A stretch of DNA of 64,000 nucleotides from Salinispora vitiensis (GCF_000378825.1 NZ_KB900388.1:3560426-3624425), one strand, 5' to 3'; numbered from the stretch's first letter, positions 16,718 to 25,773 are shown. Program-made: numbers and translations. Notes: generated by a model not told the origin, from the letters alone.

Positions 16718-16907
16718 ATGGGCTCCTGGGAAAGAGGGCCGGCGGAGGTGCCGGCGGGAGTTGTCGGGGGGACATGTGTTGTCGGCCTCGGGGTGGTGCC
16801 CCGCCGGCTGGCGTTGTTGGTGCTTGACCGCGGGGTCACCACGGTGTGAGAGCGGAGTAGGACTCTGCGTGATCCGCCATAGGGAATAGAGTGCATCAGT
16901 GACGTGC

Positions 16908-16926
16908 GACATGCAAGTTGCATGTC
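16908..16926. promoter_or_regulatory. Perfect 9+1+9 inverted repeat, candidate operator
   Basis: GACATGCAA G TTGCATGTC is a perfect 19-bp palindrome in the 424-bp intergenic region (16718-17141) between the divergent hypothetical gene and the XRE regulator. A perfect 9-bp dyad with a 1-bp centre in 70% G+C DNA is unlikely by chance. The adjacent XRE protein is the natural candidate ligand. No further gene is convincing in this gap; an open frame at 16899-17114 has no protein-like features. Confidence 0.65.
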
Positions 16927-17141
16927 GGTTGTTGCCGATGGGTTGTTGGTCCAGAGCGATGCAATGCTTGAGCTGTTCGTATTCGGGCGGCACACTGAGG
17001 GCCGGGTTCGCCCCGCCGCCATCCGCCGCCGCGAACCCGTCCACCGTCGTGCCCTCCCCGGCACGACGGCCGAGCCGGGAAGTTGTCAAGGTGGAGGGGG
17101 ACGGGTGGCAATGACCGCGAGATTGAGTCCGGGGTGGCGCC

Positions 17142-18023
17142 GTGGCTGAGCGGCGAAGCCCGACGATTCGCCGCCGGCGGTTGGGCGCGGAACTCCGTCG
17201 GCAGCGTGAGGCCGCGGGGATCACCATCGAATCGGTCGCCGAGCAGCTCGAGTGCTCGGCCTCGAAGGTCTCCCGGATCGAGACCGGCCACACCACGGCG
17301 ACGCCCCGCGATGTCCGGGACATGCTCCGGATCTACGGCGTGGTGGGCGCGGAGAGCGACGAGCTGGTGCAGATCGCCCGCGAGGCCCGACAGAAGGGTT
17401 GGTGGCACCCGTACAGCACGGTTCTGGTCGGGGCATACGTCGGTCTGGAAGCGGCGGCCAGCTCCATCCGTGCCTACGAGCAGCAGGTCGTGCCGGGTCT
17501 ACTGGAGACCGAAGAGTACGCGAGCGCCATGATCCGTGCGGCGCGACCGGACTTCACCACAGAGCAGGTCGCACAACGTGTCCGTGTCCGATTGGGTCGT
17601 CAGTCGTTGCTGACTCAGGAAGATTCAGTCGATGTGTGGGTGGTGCTCGATGAGGCAGTGGTGAGCCGACCGGTGGGTGGGGACACGGTGATGCGTGGTC
17701 AGCTCAAGCGGCTGTTGGAAGTAACCGAACTACCGAACGTGACGTTGCAGATCCTGCCGTTCGAGGTGGGTGCGCATGCGGGCATGGACGGGACCTTCAG
17801 CATCCTGAGCTTCCCCGAACCCAGTGATCCGGATGTTGTGTACGCGGAGAACGCCACGGGTGGGCTCTTCCTGGAGAAGAGCGACGAACTGCAGAAGTAC
17901 AGCTTCATCTTTGATCACATCCGTGCGGCTGCCATCAGTCCTGAGGAGTCCATGGCACACATCGCGAAATTGGCAGAGGAGCCGTTGTGGAAATGGCGAC
18001 CAAGGAGTTCCCCGTGGACCTGA
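17142..18023 (+). CDS. XRE family regulator with DUF5753 (Scr1-type)
   Basis: A 293-residue protein: N-terminal XRE HTH (about residues 10-65, RLGAELRRQREAAGITIESVAEQLECSASKVSRIETGH) and a C-terminal DUF5753 domain (about 90-280) with the usual YEQQVVPGLLETEEYA, LDEAVV, LPNVTLQILPFEVGAHAGMDGTFSILSFP and VYAENATGGLFLE segments. These regulators are paired with DUF397 proteins in actinomycetes and behave like antitoxin/antitoxin-like modulators of development (Scr1/WhiJ-related). The gene overlaps the downstream DUF397 gene by 37 bp. GTG 17142 follows a GGGGTGG stretch. The 19-bp palindrome upstream probably mediates control. Confidence 0.92.
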   Translation: MAERRSPTIRRRRLGAELRRQREAAGITIESVAEQLECSASKVSRIETGHTTATPRDVRDMLRIYGVVGAESDELVQIAREARQKGWWHPYSTVLVGAYVGLEAAASSIRAYEQQVVPGLLETEEYASAMIRAARPDFTTEQVAQRVRVRLGRQSLLTQEDSVDVWVVLDEAVVSRPVGGDTVMRGQLKRLLEVTELPNVTLQILPFEVGAHAGMDGTFSILSFPEPSDPDVVYAENATGGLFLEKSDELQKYSFIFDHIRAAAISPEESMAHIAKLAEEPLWKWRPRSSPWT

Positions 18024-18214
18024 CGCAGGGCACCTGGTTCAAGAGCTCGAAGAGCGGGCCGAACTGCGACAACTGCGTTGAGGTGGCGTACGTGCCGGGG
18101 GCGGTCGGCGTGCGGGACTCGAAGGACCGGTCGGGCCCGGCCCTGGTCTTCAGCCGGGGTGACTGGCGTTCCTTCGTCAGCAATGCGCGGGGCGGTGCCT
18201 TCGACCCGCGCTGA
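17987..18214 (+). CDS. DUF397 domain-containing protein
   Basis: A 75-residue protein with the DUF397 core: WFKSSKSGPNCDNCVEVAYVPGAVGVRDSKDRSGPALVFSRGDWRSFV. This is the standard small partner of XRE-DUF5753 regulators; in Streptomyces such proteins bind or counteract the regulator. It overlaps the regulator gene by 37 bp, so translation is probably coupled. GTG 17987 has AGAGGAG at 17975-17981 upstream; ATG 17993 is an in-frame alternative. A hairpin follows at 18221-18259. Confidence 0.93.
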   Translation: MEMATKEFPVDLTQGTWFKSSKSGPNCDNCVEVAYVPGAVGVRDSKDRSGPALVFSRGDWRSFVSNARGGAFDPR

Positions 18215-18220
18215 CCAGTA

Positions 18221-18259
18221 CCGGTGCCCCCGTCCGGCCCGTTCGGGTGGGGGCACCGG
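18221..18259 (+). terminator. Hairpin terminator after DUF397 gene
   Basis: CCGGTGCCCCC / GGGGGCACCGG, a perfect 11-bp stem with a 17-nt loop, 6 bp after the stop. No U-run follows, as is usual in high-G+C actinomycetes. Confidence 0.6.
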
Positions 18260-18386
18260 CCCGGTTATGACCCGGCTTGCCGATGCCCCGTCGCCACAAC
18301 GGCTCCGTCTCGTTGAACCCGTCGGTGCGCCATGGGGCCAGTGCCCAGCCGCACCGATCGGCAACCGAACGAAGTAGGCGAGACGG

Positions 18387-18791
18387 ATGACGACGATCGG
18401 GTCAGAGAACCTCACCAACGGTCCGGGCAAGCCGGAGCGGTTCGGTGGCAAGTACCGCGGGACACGCCGGGACACGGTGCTCACTGAGGTGGTGTCGCCG
18501 GACGGTGAAGCCGGCGAGCGGCAGGACGGGTCCCCACCCCAGCGACCTGCTCCACCCCAGCCCCTGACCTCGATCGACCCGGAATCGTCGACTCCGCCGG
18601 GCTTTCCGGCCGAGCGCTGGTCGACTGGTCCGGTTGAATCCCTGGTCGATCACCCGTTGCTGCGCGGTCTTCTGATGGAACTGCCACCGAAGGGCAGTGT
18701 GCCGCCGCCGGGTTGGCTGGATCGCTGGTTTGAGGCGACCCGGGCCATTCTCGAACTTCTCTACGTGCAGGGCCCGGGGCGGCCCCGCTGA
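18387..18791 (+). CDS. Hypothetical protein (134 aa)
   Basis: A 134-residue protein without a recognised domain. The N-terminal 70 residues are polar and proline-rich (GERQDGSPPQRPAPPQP), and the C-terminal part is a compact amphipathic segment (VESLVDHPLLRGLLMELPPKGSVPPPGWLDRWFEATRAILELLYVQG) that looks like a genuine helical domain. No signal peptide or membrane helix. Immediately after the stop is GACGGTTTTTTTTGCG, a T8 run preceded by a GGGCC/GGCCC mini-stem, which looks like an intrinsic terminator. It stands alone between the DUF397 gene and the subtilisin gene. The next 299 bp hold the subtilisin promoter region, with three ATCGAT motifs (18975-19043). Confidence 0.6.
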   Translation: MTTIGSENLTNGPGKPERFGGKYRGTRRDTVLTEVVSPDGEAGERQDGSPPQRPAPPQPLTSIDPESSTPPGFPAERWSTGPVESLVDHPLLRGLLMELPPKGSVPPPGWLDRWFEATRAILELLYVQGPGRPR

Positions 18792-19090
18792 CGGTTTTTT
18801 TTGCGCCGGGACGCTGCTCGGGCCGCCAGTCGGCGGTGCTGATCACTGGTGCCGGTCGGGGACACCCGCGCGGCAGCGCACCCCCGTCTCCCCGGTGTCA
18901 TCGTTCTCCGGTAGCCGGTATCACCGTGGCCGTACCGGTGATCTCCCGCGGGTAGCCCGCCCGTGAGTCGGTGAATCGATGTGTTGATTTCTCGTCTCCC
19001 CGCCGATTATTCTCATCGATGGATTGGCATCTATCGATCGACTCGCCGGGAGTTGGTCGCCTCGATGTCAGCCGGAGGGAGACAGAGGAG

Positions 19091-20650
19091 ATGGGTCTAT
19101 CCCGAAGGTCCATGTTCGTCGGACTAGCCACGATGGCCATGATGGCGTCCGCAGCCCCCGCTATGGCCGCTGAACCAGTTGGTGAGATCCGTAGTGCGGG
19201 GGGTGCTACGGCCGTAGCCGACAGCTACATCGTGGTCTTCAAGGACAGCGCGGTAGGCCGCGGTGCGGTCGAGCGGTCAGCCGATCGACTGGTGGACCGG
19301 CACGGTGGCCAGGTAGCCCGGACGTACACCGCAGCCCTCCGCGGAGCCGAGCTGCGGGTGGACGCCGGTGCCGCCGCTCGAATCGCGGCCGACCCAGCGG
19401 TGGCCTACGTCGAGCAGAACCACCAGGTGTCGATCACTGACACCCAGAACAACCCCCCGTCCTGGGGCCTGGACCGGGTTGACCAGCGCGACCTGCCGCT
19501 GGACAACGCCTACACCTATCCGAACACCGCCAGTGACGTGACTGTCTACATCCTCGACACCGGCATCCGTACCACCCACCAGGACTTCGGGGGCAGGGCC
19601 ACCTGGGGCACCAACACCGCCGACAACAACGACACCGACTGTAACGGGCACGGCACGCACGTCGCCGGCACCGTCGGTGGCACGGCGTACGGCGTCGCCA
19701 AGGAGACCAGCCTGGTAGCGGTGAAGGTGCTGAACTGCGCGGGCACCGGCAGCTGGGCCGGGGTGATCGGCGGCGTCGACTGGGTGACCGCGAACGCGGT
19801 CCAGCCGGCGGTGGCGAACATGAGCCTCGGCGGCGGTGCGAACAGTGCGCTGGACGACGCGGTGACCAACTCGATCGACTCCGGTGTCACCTACGCGCTG
19901 GCGGCGGGGAACAGCAGCGCCAACGCCTGTAACTACTCACCGGCCCGTACCCCGGATGCGATCACTGTCGGCTCCACGACCAGCAGTGACGGACTGTCCT
20001 GGTTCTCCAACATCGGAAGCTGCCTGGACATCTTCGCGCCGGGCTCGTCGATCACCGCGCCGTGGATCGACAGTGACACCAGCACGAACACGATCAGCGG
20101 CACGTCGATGGCATCGCCGCACGTCGCGGGTGCCGCGGCGCTGGTCCTGTCGGCCAACCCGTCGTACAGCCCGCAGCAGATTCGGGACGCGCTGGTTGAC
20201 AGCGCCACCGACGGCGCGATCGGCTCCCCGGGCAGCGGTTCCCCGAACAAGCTCCTCTACGTCGGTGACGGTGGCAGCACGCCGCCGCCTCCGCCGCCGA
20301 GCGGCTGCTCCGGCACCAACAACACCGACGTGTCGATCCCGGACGCCGGTTCCGCGATTGCCAGCTCGATCACCATCGCCGACTGCGACCGGGACGCCTC
20401 CTCCTCCTCGACCGTGGCGGTGGACATCCCCCACACCTGGCGGGGTGACCTCGTCATCGACCTGATCGCGCCGGACGGCTCGTCCTACCGGCTGAAGACC
20501 AACGACCTGTCCGACTCCGCCGACAACGTCAACGAGACCTACACGGTGAACCTCTCCAGCGAGGTGGCCGAGGGGACCTGGCAGCTTCAGGTCCGCGACG
20601 TCTACCGCCGGGACACCGGCTACATCAACACCTGGACCCTGACGGTCTGA
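19091..20650 (+). CDS. Secreted S8 family serine protease with C-terminal P domain
   Basis: A 519-residue subtilisin-like protease. Residues 1-27 are a signal peptide (RRSMFVGLATMAMMASAAPAMAA), followed by an I9-type inhibitor propeptide (about 42-112, SYIVVFKDSA ... AYVEQNHQV). The catalytic domain carries the triad motifs YILDTGI (Asp), NGHGTHVAGTVGG (His) and SGTSMASPHVAGAAAL (Ser). A PPPPPP linker leads to a proprotein-convertase P domain (about 418-519, TDVSIPDAGSAIASSI ... HTWRGDLVIDLIAPDGSS ... GTWQLQVRD). It is a secreted peptidase. ATG 19091 is chosen as the signal peptide start and has GGAGGGAGA upstream; an upstream in-frame extension adds 40 non-conserved residues. Confidence 0.95.
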   Translation: MGLSRRSMFVGLATMAMMASAAPAMAAEPVGEIRSAGGATAVADSYIVVFKDSAVGRGAVERSADRLVDRHGGQVARTYTAALRGAELRVDAGAAARIAADPAVAYVEQNHQVSITDTQNNPPSWGLDRVDQRDLPLDNAYTYPNTASDVTVYILDTGIRTTHQDFGGRATWGTNTADNNDTDCNGHGTHVAGTVGGTAYGVAKETSLVAVKVLNCAGTGSWAGVIGGVDWVTANAVQPAVANMSLGGGANSALDDAVTNSIDSGVTYALAAGNSSANACNYSPARTPDAITVGSTTSSDGLSWFSNIGSCLDIFAPGSSITAPWIDSDTSTNTISGTSMASPHVAGAAALVLSANPSYSPQQIRDALVDSATDGAIGSPGSGSPNKLLYVGDGGSTPPPPPPSGCSGTNNTDVSIPDAGSAIASSITIADCDRDASSSSTVAVDIPHTWRGDLVIDLIAPDGSSYRLKTNDLSDSADNVNETYTVNLSSEVAEGTWQLQVRDVYRRDTGYINTWTLTV

Positions 20651-20665
20651 TCTAGTTTCGCCAGG

Positions 20666-20700
20666 CGGGGCCCTTTCCGGAGTCTCCGGGAGGGGCCCCG
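20666..20700. terminator. Bidirectional terminator hairpin
   Basis: A 15-bp stem, CGGGGCCC-ttt-CCGG pairing with CCGG-gag-GGGCCCCG through two G-U pairs, with a 5-nt loop. It lies between the convergent subtilisin and glycosyltransferase genes. Confidence 0.7.
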
Positions 20701-20720
20701 TGCCGTGCCCGGACTCTTCC

Positions 20721-21527
20721 TCAGACCGCGAAGCTGGTGGGCTGGTCGGTGGCGGGATCCGGCGGCTCCGCCTTCCACAGGCCGGTCTTCTGTGCGGCGA
20801 GCCGGGCCAGGTAGGCCGGATTGAGGACCAGGTAACGGCGCCAGAGCCGCTTTGGTTCCAGCCCGAGTCGCCAGAGCCACTCCAGGCCGGCCCGCTGCAT
20901 CCACGGTGGCGGCTGCCGCAGCAGACCCGCGTGGTAGTCGAAGGCCGCGCCGACCGCCATCAGCGGCATGTCCAGCAGCGGTCGCATGGCGTACGCGAAA
21001 ATCTCCTGCCGCGGGCAGCCCAGCCCGACCAGGACGAGTCGGGCCCCGCTGTCCCGGATCCGATCGGCGATCTCGACCTCCTCGCCGGGTTGCACCGGTC
21101 GGAACTTGGACGGCTCCACCCCGGCGAGCTTCAGCGCGGGAAACATCCGTTCCAGCGCCGGCACCAGCGTTGCGAGCGTCTCCTCGGTGGAGCCGTAGAG
21201 ATAGACCGGAAGGCCCTCGTCGGCGAAGCGGGACAACACATGCAGGGTGAGCGTCGGGCCGTAGACCCGGTCGGTCAGCCCGGCCCGGTGCAGCACGTTG
21301 AGCGCCCAGCGCACCGGCTGCCCATCCGGAGTGACCACGTCGAACGAGTTCAACCGGGCATTGTGTGCGGGGTCGAGCACACCGGTCATCACGCCGTGTA
21401 CGGCCAGGGCGGTCAGCGCCAGCGGCTGCCGCTCGTGCGCCGCGGTCACGACCGTCTCGGTGGCGGTGGCGTAGTCGGTGACATCAACGAGGACGCCGAG
21501 CACGTTCCGCTTGCCCCGGGGGGTCAT
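20721..21527 (-). CDS. WecG/TagA/CpsF family glycosyltransferase
   Basis: A 268-residue GT26-family enzyme. Signatures are the [14 protein letters not shown] segment with the catalytic Asp, [29 protein letters not shown], and [12 protein letters not shown]. The family transfers N-acetylmannosamine or related amino sugars from UDP-sugars to lipid-linked intermediates at the inner membrane face, for teichoic acid, capsule or enterobacterial antigen synthesis. The ATG at 21527 overlaps the upstream epimerase stop by 4 bp (ATGA), so translation is coupled; ATG 21542 would add MGSAV. It forms a two-gene unit with the epimerase, pointing to a cell-surface glycan. Acceptor is unknown. Confidence 0.9.
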   Translation of the reverse strand: MTPRGKRNVLGVLVDVTDYATATETVVTAAHERQPLALTALAVHGVMTGVLDPAHNARLNSFDVVTPDGQPVRWALNVLHRAGLTDRVYGPTLTLHVLSRFADEGLPVYLYGSTEETLATLVPALERMFPALKLAGVEPSKFRPVQPGEEVEIADRIRDSGARLVLVGLGCPRQEIFAYAMRPLLDMPLMAVGAAFDYHAGLLRQPPPWMQRAGLEWLWRLGLEPKRLWRRYLVLNPAYLARLAAQKTGLWKAEPPDPATDQPTSFAV

Positions 21528-22597
21528 GACTGCGGAACCCATTTTTCAACGTTGGCCTCGTAGATCTCCCGCATGATCATGGGCACGTCGTAGACCTGCT
21601 TCCAGTCCGGGTAGTCGGCGTGGAAGGCTTCGTTCGAGCCGATCCACCACTTGTGGTCGCCGATTCGGTTCGCCTCGACGTACTCGGAGTCCATCTCCTG
21701 CCCGGTGATCTGCTGGGCCAGGGTGAAGGCCTCGCGCATCGAGGTGTTGGAGTGCCGGCCGCCGCCCAGGTTGTAGACGGCGGCGGAGCGCGGGTTACGG
21801 AAGAAGGACTCGAACGCCGAGACCACGTCCGAGCTGTGGATCGCGTCCCGGACCTGCTTGCCCTGGTATCCGAAGATCTTGTACTTCCGGCGTTCCATGT
21901 TGGCCCGCATCACGTACCCGAGGAAACCGTGCAGCTCGGTGGCGGCGTGCGCGGGCCCGGTCAGGGTGCCACCGCGGAAGCAGGCCGTCCGCATGTCGAA
22001 GTAACGGCCGTACTCCTGCACCATCACGTCCGCCGCCACCTTGGAGGCGCCGAAGATCGAGTGCAGGCAGGCATCGATCGACATGTCCTCCCGGATGCCC
22101 TGCTCGTACGGGTGCCCGGGCTCGATCTCCCACCGGGTCGCCAACTCGACCAGCGGCAGGCTGTTCGGCCGGTCCCCGTAGACCTTGTTGGTGGAGCAGT
22201 GGATGACCGGCGCCTCGATGCAGTGCTCGCGGACGTTCTGCAGCACATTGAGGGTGCCGGCGGCGTTGACGTCGAAGTCGGTGAACGGGTCGCGGACGGC
22301 CCAGTCGTGCGACGGCTGTGCGGCGGTGTGGATCACCACGGCGGTGTCGCGGCCGTACCGGCGGAAGAGCTTCGCGAGCGCGTCCCGGTCGCGGATGTCG
22401 ATGTTTTGGTGCGTGTAGGCGGCGCCCAGCTCCTCGGTGAGGCGTCGGACGTTCCATGCGGTCGAGGCCTCCGCGCCGAAGAACTCCTGCCGCATGTCGT
22501 TGTCAATGCCGATGACATCGAGACCGAGGCCGGCAAAATGCCGGACCGCTTCGGAACCAATGAGACCGCCCGATCCGGTCACGAATGCGACACTCAC
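21524..22597 (-). CDS. NAD-dependent epimerase/dehydratase (CDP-sugar 2-epimerase-like)
   Basis: A 357-residue extended short-chain dehydrogenase. It has the N-terminal Rossmann motif [15 protein letters not shown], the [11 protein letters not shown] region, [12 protein letters not shown], and [21 protein letters not shown]. The overall pattern resembles CDP-paratose/tyvelose 2-epimerases. In the YxxxK catalytic pair the tyrosine position appears to be phenylalanine (FGASK); nearby tyrosines might substitute. Start GTG 22597 is preceded by AGGAG. It probably supplies the nucleotide sugar for the overlapping glycosyltransferase. The exact sugar cannot be read from the sequence. Confidence 0.88.
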   Translation of the reverse strand: MSVAFVTGSGGLIGSEAVRHFAGLGLDVIGIDNDMRQEFFGAEASTAWNVRRLTEELGAAYTHQNIDIRDRDALAKLFRRYGRDTAVVIHTAAQPSHDWAVRDPFTDFDVNAAGTLNVLQNVREHCIEAPVIHCSTNKVYGDRPNSLPLVELATRWEIEPGHPYEQGIREDMSIDACLHSIFGASKVAADVMVQEYGRYFDMRTACFRGGTLTGPAHAATELHGFLGYVMRANMERRKYKIFGYQGKQVRDAIHSSDVVSAFESFFRNPRSAAVYNLGGGRHSNTSMREAFTLAQQITGQEMDSEYVEANRIGDHKWWIGSNEAFHADYPDWKQVYDVPMIMREIYEANVEKWVPQS

Positions 22598-22700
22598 ACG
22601 TCACTCCTGGTCCGTCGGAGTCAAGAACGATCGGAGCATAGCGTGACGTACGACGTGCCCCGAGACGGCGCGAGGGCCCCGCTGCTGCGGAGCCCTCGAC

Positions 22701-22786
22701 TGGTGGGGAAGGGGGGAGTTGAACCCCCACGCCCTTTCGGGCACACGGACCTGAACCGTGCGCGTCTGCCATTCCGCCACTTCCCC
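22701..22786 (-). tRNA. leuT: tRNA-Leu (CAG)
   Basis: On the minus strand the sequence reads GGGGAAGTGGCGGAATGGCA..., acceptor stem GGGGAAG pairing with CTTCCCC. The anticodon stem-loop CACGG-TTCAGGT-CCGTG gives anticodon CAG. The long variable arm TGCCCGAAAGGGCG and T arm GGGGGTTCAACTCCCCC are typical of leucine tRNA. The CCA end is encoded (22701-22703). A leucine tRNA next to fhaA is also found in mycobacteria. The rest of the gap 22598-23037 holds no gene. Confidence 0.97.
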
Positions 22787-23037
22787 GTGGCTTCAACCGG
22801 AGACACCTGGTGCCCGGCCCTCCGGCTGCGCCGCCGGGCTCGGGACATTCTACGTGGCTCCTCGCGCTTGCCACCAACGGTTACCCTCGTAGGACGGCCA
22901 CCGTTTGTGGCGGACGAAAGACTAGCACGACGGAACCGGCCCGCCGAACGGGCCGGGACAAGCGCGGCCGAGCGGCGTGTGAGCTGCACGCTCCTCGGCC
23001 GGATACCATCATGTCCTCGGGACCCGAGGAGGAGCCG

Positions 23038-23820
23038 GTGAGCGTGCTGCAACGCTTCGAGAAGCGTCTGGAAGGCCTGGTCGAAGGGGCTTTCGCCAAG
23101 GTCTTCAAAGGGGTGGTCCACCCCGTGGAGATCCTTAATGCCATGCAGCGGGAGGCTGAGGCGCACAAGGCGATTTTGGCCGGTGGGCGCACGTTGGTGC
23201 CCAACCGCTACGTGATCGATCTCTCGCCGTACGACCACAGTCGTCTGGCGCCGTACGCTGCCGCGCTGGCCCAGGAGCTGGCCCAGTCGCAGGCGGAGTT
23301 CATCGGCGAGCAGGCGTGGACGGTCTACGGCGACGTGATCGTCGAGGTCGAACGAGGGGAGGGGCTCGACACCGGTATGTTCCGGGTCACCGCCGAGGTC
23401 TACACCGGCGGTGAGGTTGCCCCGGTGTCGGGGTCGGGTTACGACGCCGGCCCGCCGGGTTACGACGCCGGCCCGCCGGCCTACCCCGCCTACGACCAGG
23501 GGGGTGGCTACGGCCCGCCGCCCGGTCAGGGTGGCGCCCCCAATGTGCGGCTGATCTCCGGCGACGGGCGGACCTACCCGCTCCAGCTGGGCACAACCGT
23601 GATCGGCCGCGGCGACCAGGCCACCCTGCGCCTACCCGATGTCGGTATCTCACGGCGACACGCCCGGCTGGATTTCGACGGTGGGCAGGTCGTGCTGACC
23701 GACCTCGGGTCAACCAATGGCACGATGGTCAACGGTCAGCGGGTCTCCGCCGTTGCCCTGAACCCTGGCGACATGGTCCAGCTCGGCACCACCACCCTGA
23801 CTTTCCGCGTGGATGGTTGA
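23038..23820 (+). CDS. fhaA: FhaA: DUF3662 and FHA domain protein
   Basis: A 260-residue protein. Residues 1-120 form the DUF3662 domain (VLQRFEKRLEGLVEGAFAKVFKGVVHPVEILNAMQREAE ... TYGDVIVEVERGEG), then a Gly/Tyr/Pro linker with GYDAGPP repeats, then an FHA domain (about 172-258) with VIGRGDQATLRLPDVGISRRHARL and LGSTNGT. FHA binds phosphothreonine on kinase substrates; in M. tuberculosis FhaA binds the phosphorylated pseudokinase domain of MviN and tunes peptidoglycan synthesis. GTG 23038 is supported by GAGGAGGAG (23026-23034); ATG 23011 is an upstream alternative. It begins the conserved fhaA-fhaB-pstP-rodA-pbpA-pknA-pknB operon. The linker is much shorter than in mycobacteria. Confidence 0.95.
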   Translation: MSVLQRFEKRLEGLVEGAFAKVFKGVVHPVEILNAMQREAEAHKAILAGGRTLVPNRYVIDLSPYDHSRLAPYAAALAQELAQSQAEFIGEQAWTVYGDVIVEVERGEGLDTGMFRVTAEVYTGGEVAPVSGSGYDAGPPGYDAGPPAYPAYDQGGGYGPPPGQGGAPNVRLISGDGRTYPLQLGTTVIGRGDQATLRLPDVGISRRHARLDFDGGQVVLTDLGSTNGTMVNGQRVSAVALNPGDMVQLGTTTLTFRVDG

Positions 23821-23826
23821 TCCGCC

Positions 23827-24312
23827 TTGCCGGAACTCGTTGTCACCGTTGCCCGGTTCGGGTTCCTGATCCTGCTGTGGATTTTCGTCTTCACGGTGGT
23901 CGGGGTGATTCGCCGGGATCTCTTCGCAGGCGCCCGCTCTGGCCGGCTGGTTGCGGCCCCTCGGGGGGTCGGAGCCGTCCTTGGTCAGGGCGGTAAGCCG
24001 GCCCGGGTGAAGCGGGGAAAGGCGGCCCGCCAGCTGGTGGTGACCGCCGGCCAGCTGGCCGGCACCCGCATCACCCTCGGTGAAGCGCAGATCACAATTG
24101 GTCGGGCTGAGGATTCCACCCTCGTGATTACCGACGACTACGCCTCCGCGCGACATGCCCGGCTCGTGCCCCGCGACGGGCAGTGGTTCGTTGAGGACCT
24201 GGGTTCGACTAACGGCACGTACCTGGATCGCGCTAAGGTCACCGGACCTACCCCCGTCCCCCTCGGCGTGCCGATCCGCATCGGGCGCACCTCACTCGAA
24301 TTACGGCCATGA
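23827..24312 (+). CDS. fhaB: FhaB/FipA: membrane-anchored FHA protein
   Basis: A 161-residue protein with an N-terminal membrane helix (about residues 5-27, VTVARFGFLILLWIFVFTVVGVI), a basic linker and an FHA domain (about 85-160) with ITIGRAEDSTLVITDDYASARHARL and EDLGSTNGTYLD. In mycobacteria the homologue (FipA/FhaB) bridges FtsZ and FtsQ after phosphorylation by PknA and so links kinase signals to the divisome. The start is TTG 23827, 6 bp after the fhaA stop; the membrane helix leaves little room for another. Its end overlaps pstP by 4 bp. Confidence 0.95.
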   Translation: MPELVVTVARFGFLILLWIFVFTVVGVIRRDLFAGARSGRLVAAPRGVGAVLGQGGKPARVKRGKAARQLVVTAGQLAGTRITLGEAQITIGRAEDSTLVITDDYASARHARLVPRDGQWFVEDLGSTNGTYLDRAKVTGPTPVPLGVPIRIGRTSLELRP

Positions 24313-25745
24313 CTCTGACCCTCCGCTATGCGGCCCACAGCGACCGCGGGCTGATCCGAGACGGCAACCAGGACTCCGTCTATGCCGGGCCACGGCTGCT
24401 CGCCGTCGCCGACGGCATGGGCGGTATGGCCGCCGGTGACGTCGCCAGCAATATCGTCATCGGCGCCATGGCGCCACTGGACGAGGACGTCCCGGGCGAT
24501 GCCCTCGTGGATGCGCTTCGTTCGGCTGTCACCAACGCCACCCAACAGCTACGCGAGACGGTTGACGCCAACCCTCAGCTGGAGGGGATGGGGACGACAC
24601 TCACCGCGATCCTCTTCTCCGGCAGCAAGCTGGGCATGGTGCACATCGGCGACTCGCGTGCCTACCTGCTGCGTGCCGGCGAGTTCGCCCAGATAACCAA
24701 GGACGACACGTACGTCCAGATGCTTGTGGACGAGGGCCGGATCAGCGCCGAGGAGGCGAGTAGCCACCCCCAGCGGTCGCTGCTGACCCGGGCCCTTGAC
24801 GGCCGGGACATCGACGCGGAGTACTCGGTCCGCCAGGTCCTCGCCGGCGACCGGTACCTGATCTGTAGCGACGGTCTCTCGGGCGTGGTGAGCGCAGAGA
24901 CGATCGTGGAGACGATGCGGGAGTACGCCGACCCGCAGCAGTGCGTGGAGCGGTTGGTCCAGCTCGCGCTGCGCGGTGGCGGGCCGGACAACATCACCGT
25001 GATCGTCGCCGACGCGACGGACCAGGACATCGTCGAGGCGAGCCCGATCGTCGGTGGCGCCGCCTCCCGGGACCGGGGCATGGCGACCTCCGCCGATGAC
25101 TCCACCCCCGCGGCCCGCGCCTCGGCGCTCTCCGGGGCGCCACCGGAGCCGCCCGACGAGTCGAATGCCGGGGACGACGAGCCGGAGCGCCGGCGTCGCC
25201 GGCCGATCCGGCTCGCGGCGGTGAGTCTCGCCCTGCTCCTCCTGCTGGGCGGAACACTCTACGGTTGGTGGAGCTACACGCAGCGGCAGTACTACGTCGG
25301 AGCCACGGAGAGCGGCCAGGTCGCGGTGTTCCGTGGCGTCGAAGGCCAGATCGCCGGCATCGACCTCTCCGCCGTGCATTCGACCAGCTCCGCCGAGCTG
25401 GACGACCTCACGCTCGCCGCGCAGGAACAGGTCAAACAGGGCATCCCGGCCAAGAGTGAAGCAGATGCGGAGCGTCGGCTCGCCGAGTTGACCGCTGATA
25501 CTCCGACCAACCCCAACCTGAAGCCGACCTGTCCCCCGAGTCCGAGCCCGCCAGCGGTGCCGAGCCCGACCGCGGAGCTCGATGCGTCCACGCCGGCCAC
25601 CGCTTCGAGTACACCGTCGGCGGCCTCCGCCACCCCGAGCGCGTCGGCAACCGGCGAGCCGACCGAACCGACCCCCTCCCCCGACGCCTTGCCCGCCATC
25701 CCGCCGCCGGCTGTTGATCCGGCCGCCTGCCGGTCGCCCGAGTGA
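24309..25745 (+). CDS. pstP: PstP: membrane PP2C Ser/Thr phosphatase
   Basis: A 478-residue PPM-type phosphatase. The catalytic domain (1-240) has the metal-binding motifs SDRGLIRDGNQDS, VADGMGGMAAGD, GDSRAYLLR, SDGLSG and GGPDNITVIV. A disordered juxtamembrane region is followed by a transmembrane helix (about 300-320, LAAVSLALLLLLGGTLYGW) and an extracellular domain ending in a long Pro/Ser/Thr/Ala tail. PstP dephosphorylates PknA, PknB and their substrates in cell growth control. ATGA overlap with fhaB indicates translational coupling. The extracellular tail (from about residue 400) is longer than in mycobacterial PstP. Confidence 0.96.
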   Translation: MTLTLRYAAHSDRGLIRDGNQDSVYAGPRLLAVADGMGGMAAGDVASNIVIGAMAPLDEDVPGDALVDALRSAVTNATQQLRETVDANPQLEGMGTTLTAILFSGSKLGMVHIGDSRAYLLRAGEFAQITKDDTYVQMLVDEGRISAEEASSHPQRSLLTRALDGRDIDAEYSVRQVLAGDRYLICSDGLSGVVSAETIVETMREYADPQQCVERLVQLALRGGGPDNITVIVADATDQDIVEASPIVGGAASRDRGMATSADDSTPAARASALSGAPPEPPDESNAGDDEPERRRRRPIRLAAVSLALLLLLGGTLYGWWSYTQRQYYVGATESGQVAVFRGVEGQIAGIDLSAVHSTSSAELDDLTLAAQEQVKQGIPAKSEADAERRLAELTADTPTNPNLKPTCPPSPSPPAVPSPTAELDASTPATASSTPSAASATPSASATGEPTEPTPSPDALPAIPPPAVDPAACRSPE

Positions 25746-25773
25746 GCGCCGGCTTGATCTGTCAGGACGTGCA

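Noticed and set aside
16899-17114. Plus-strand open frame of 71 codons before the XRE gene
   Set aside because: It runs across the 19-bp palindrome, has no ribosome-binding site and no protein-like composition.
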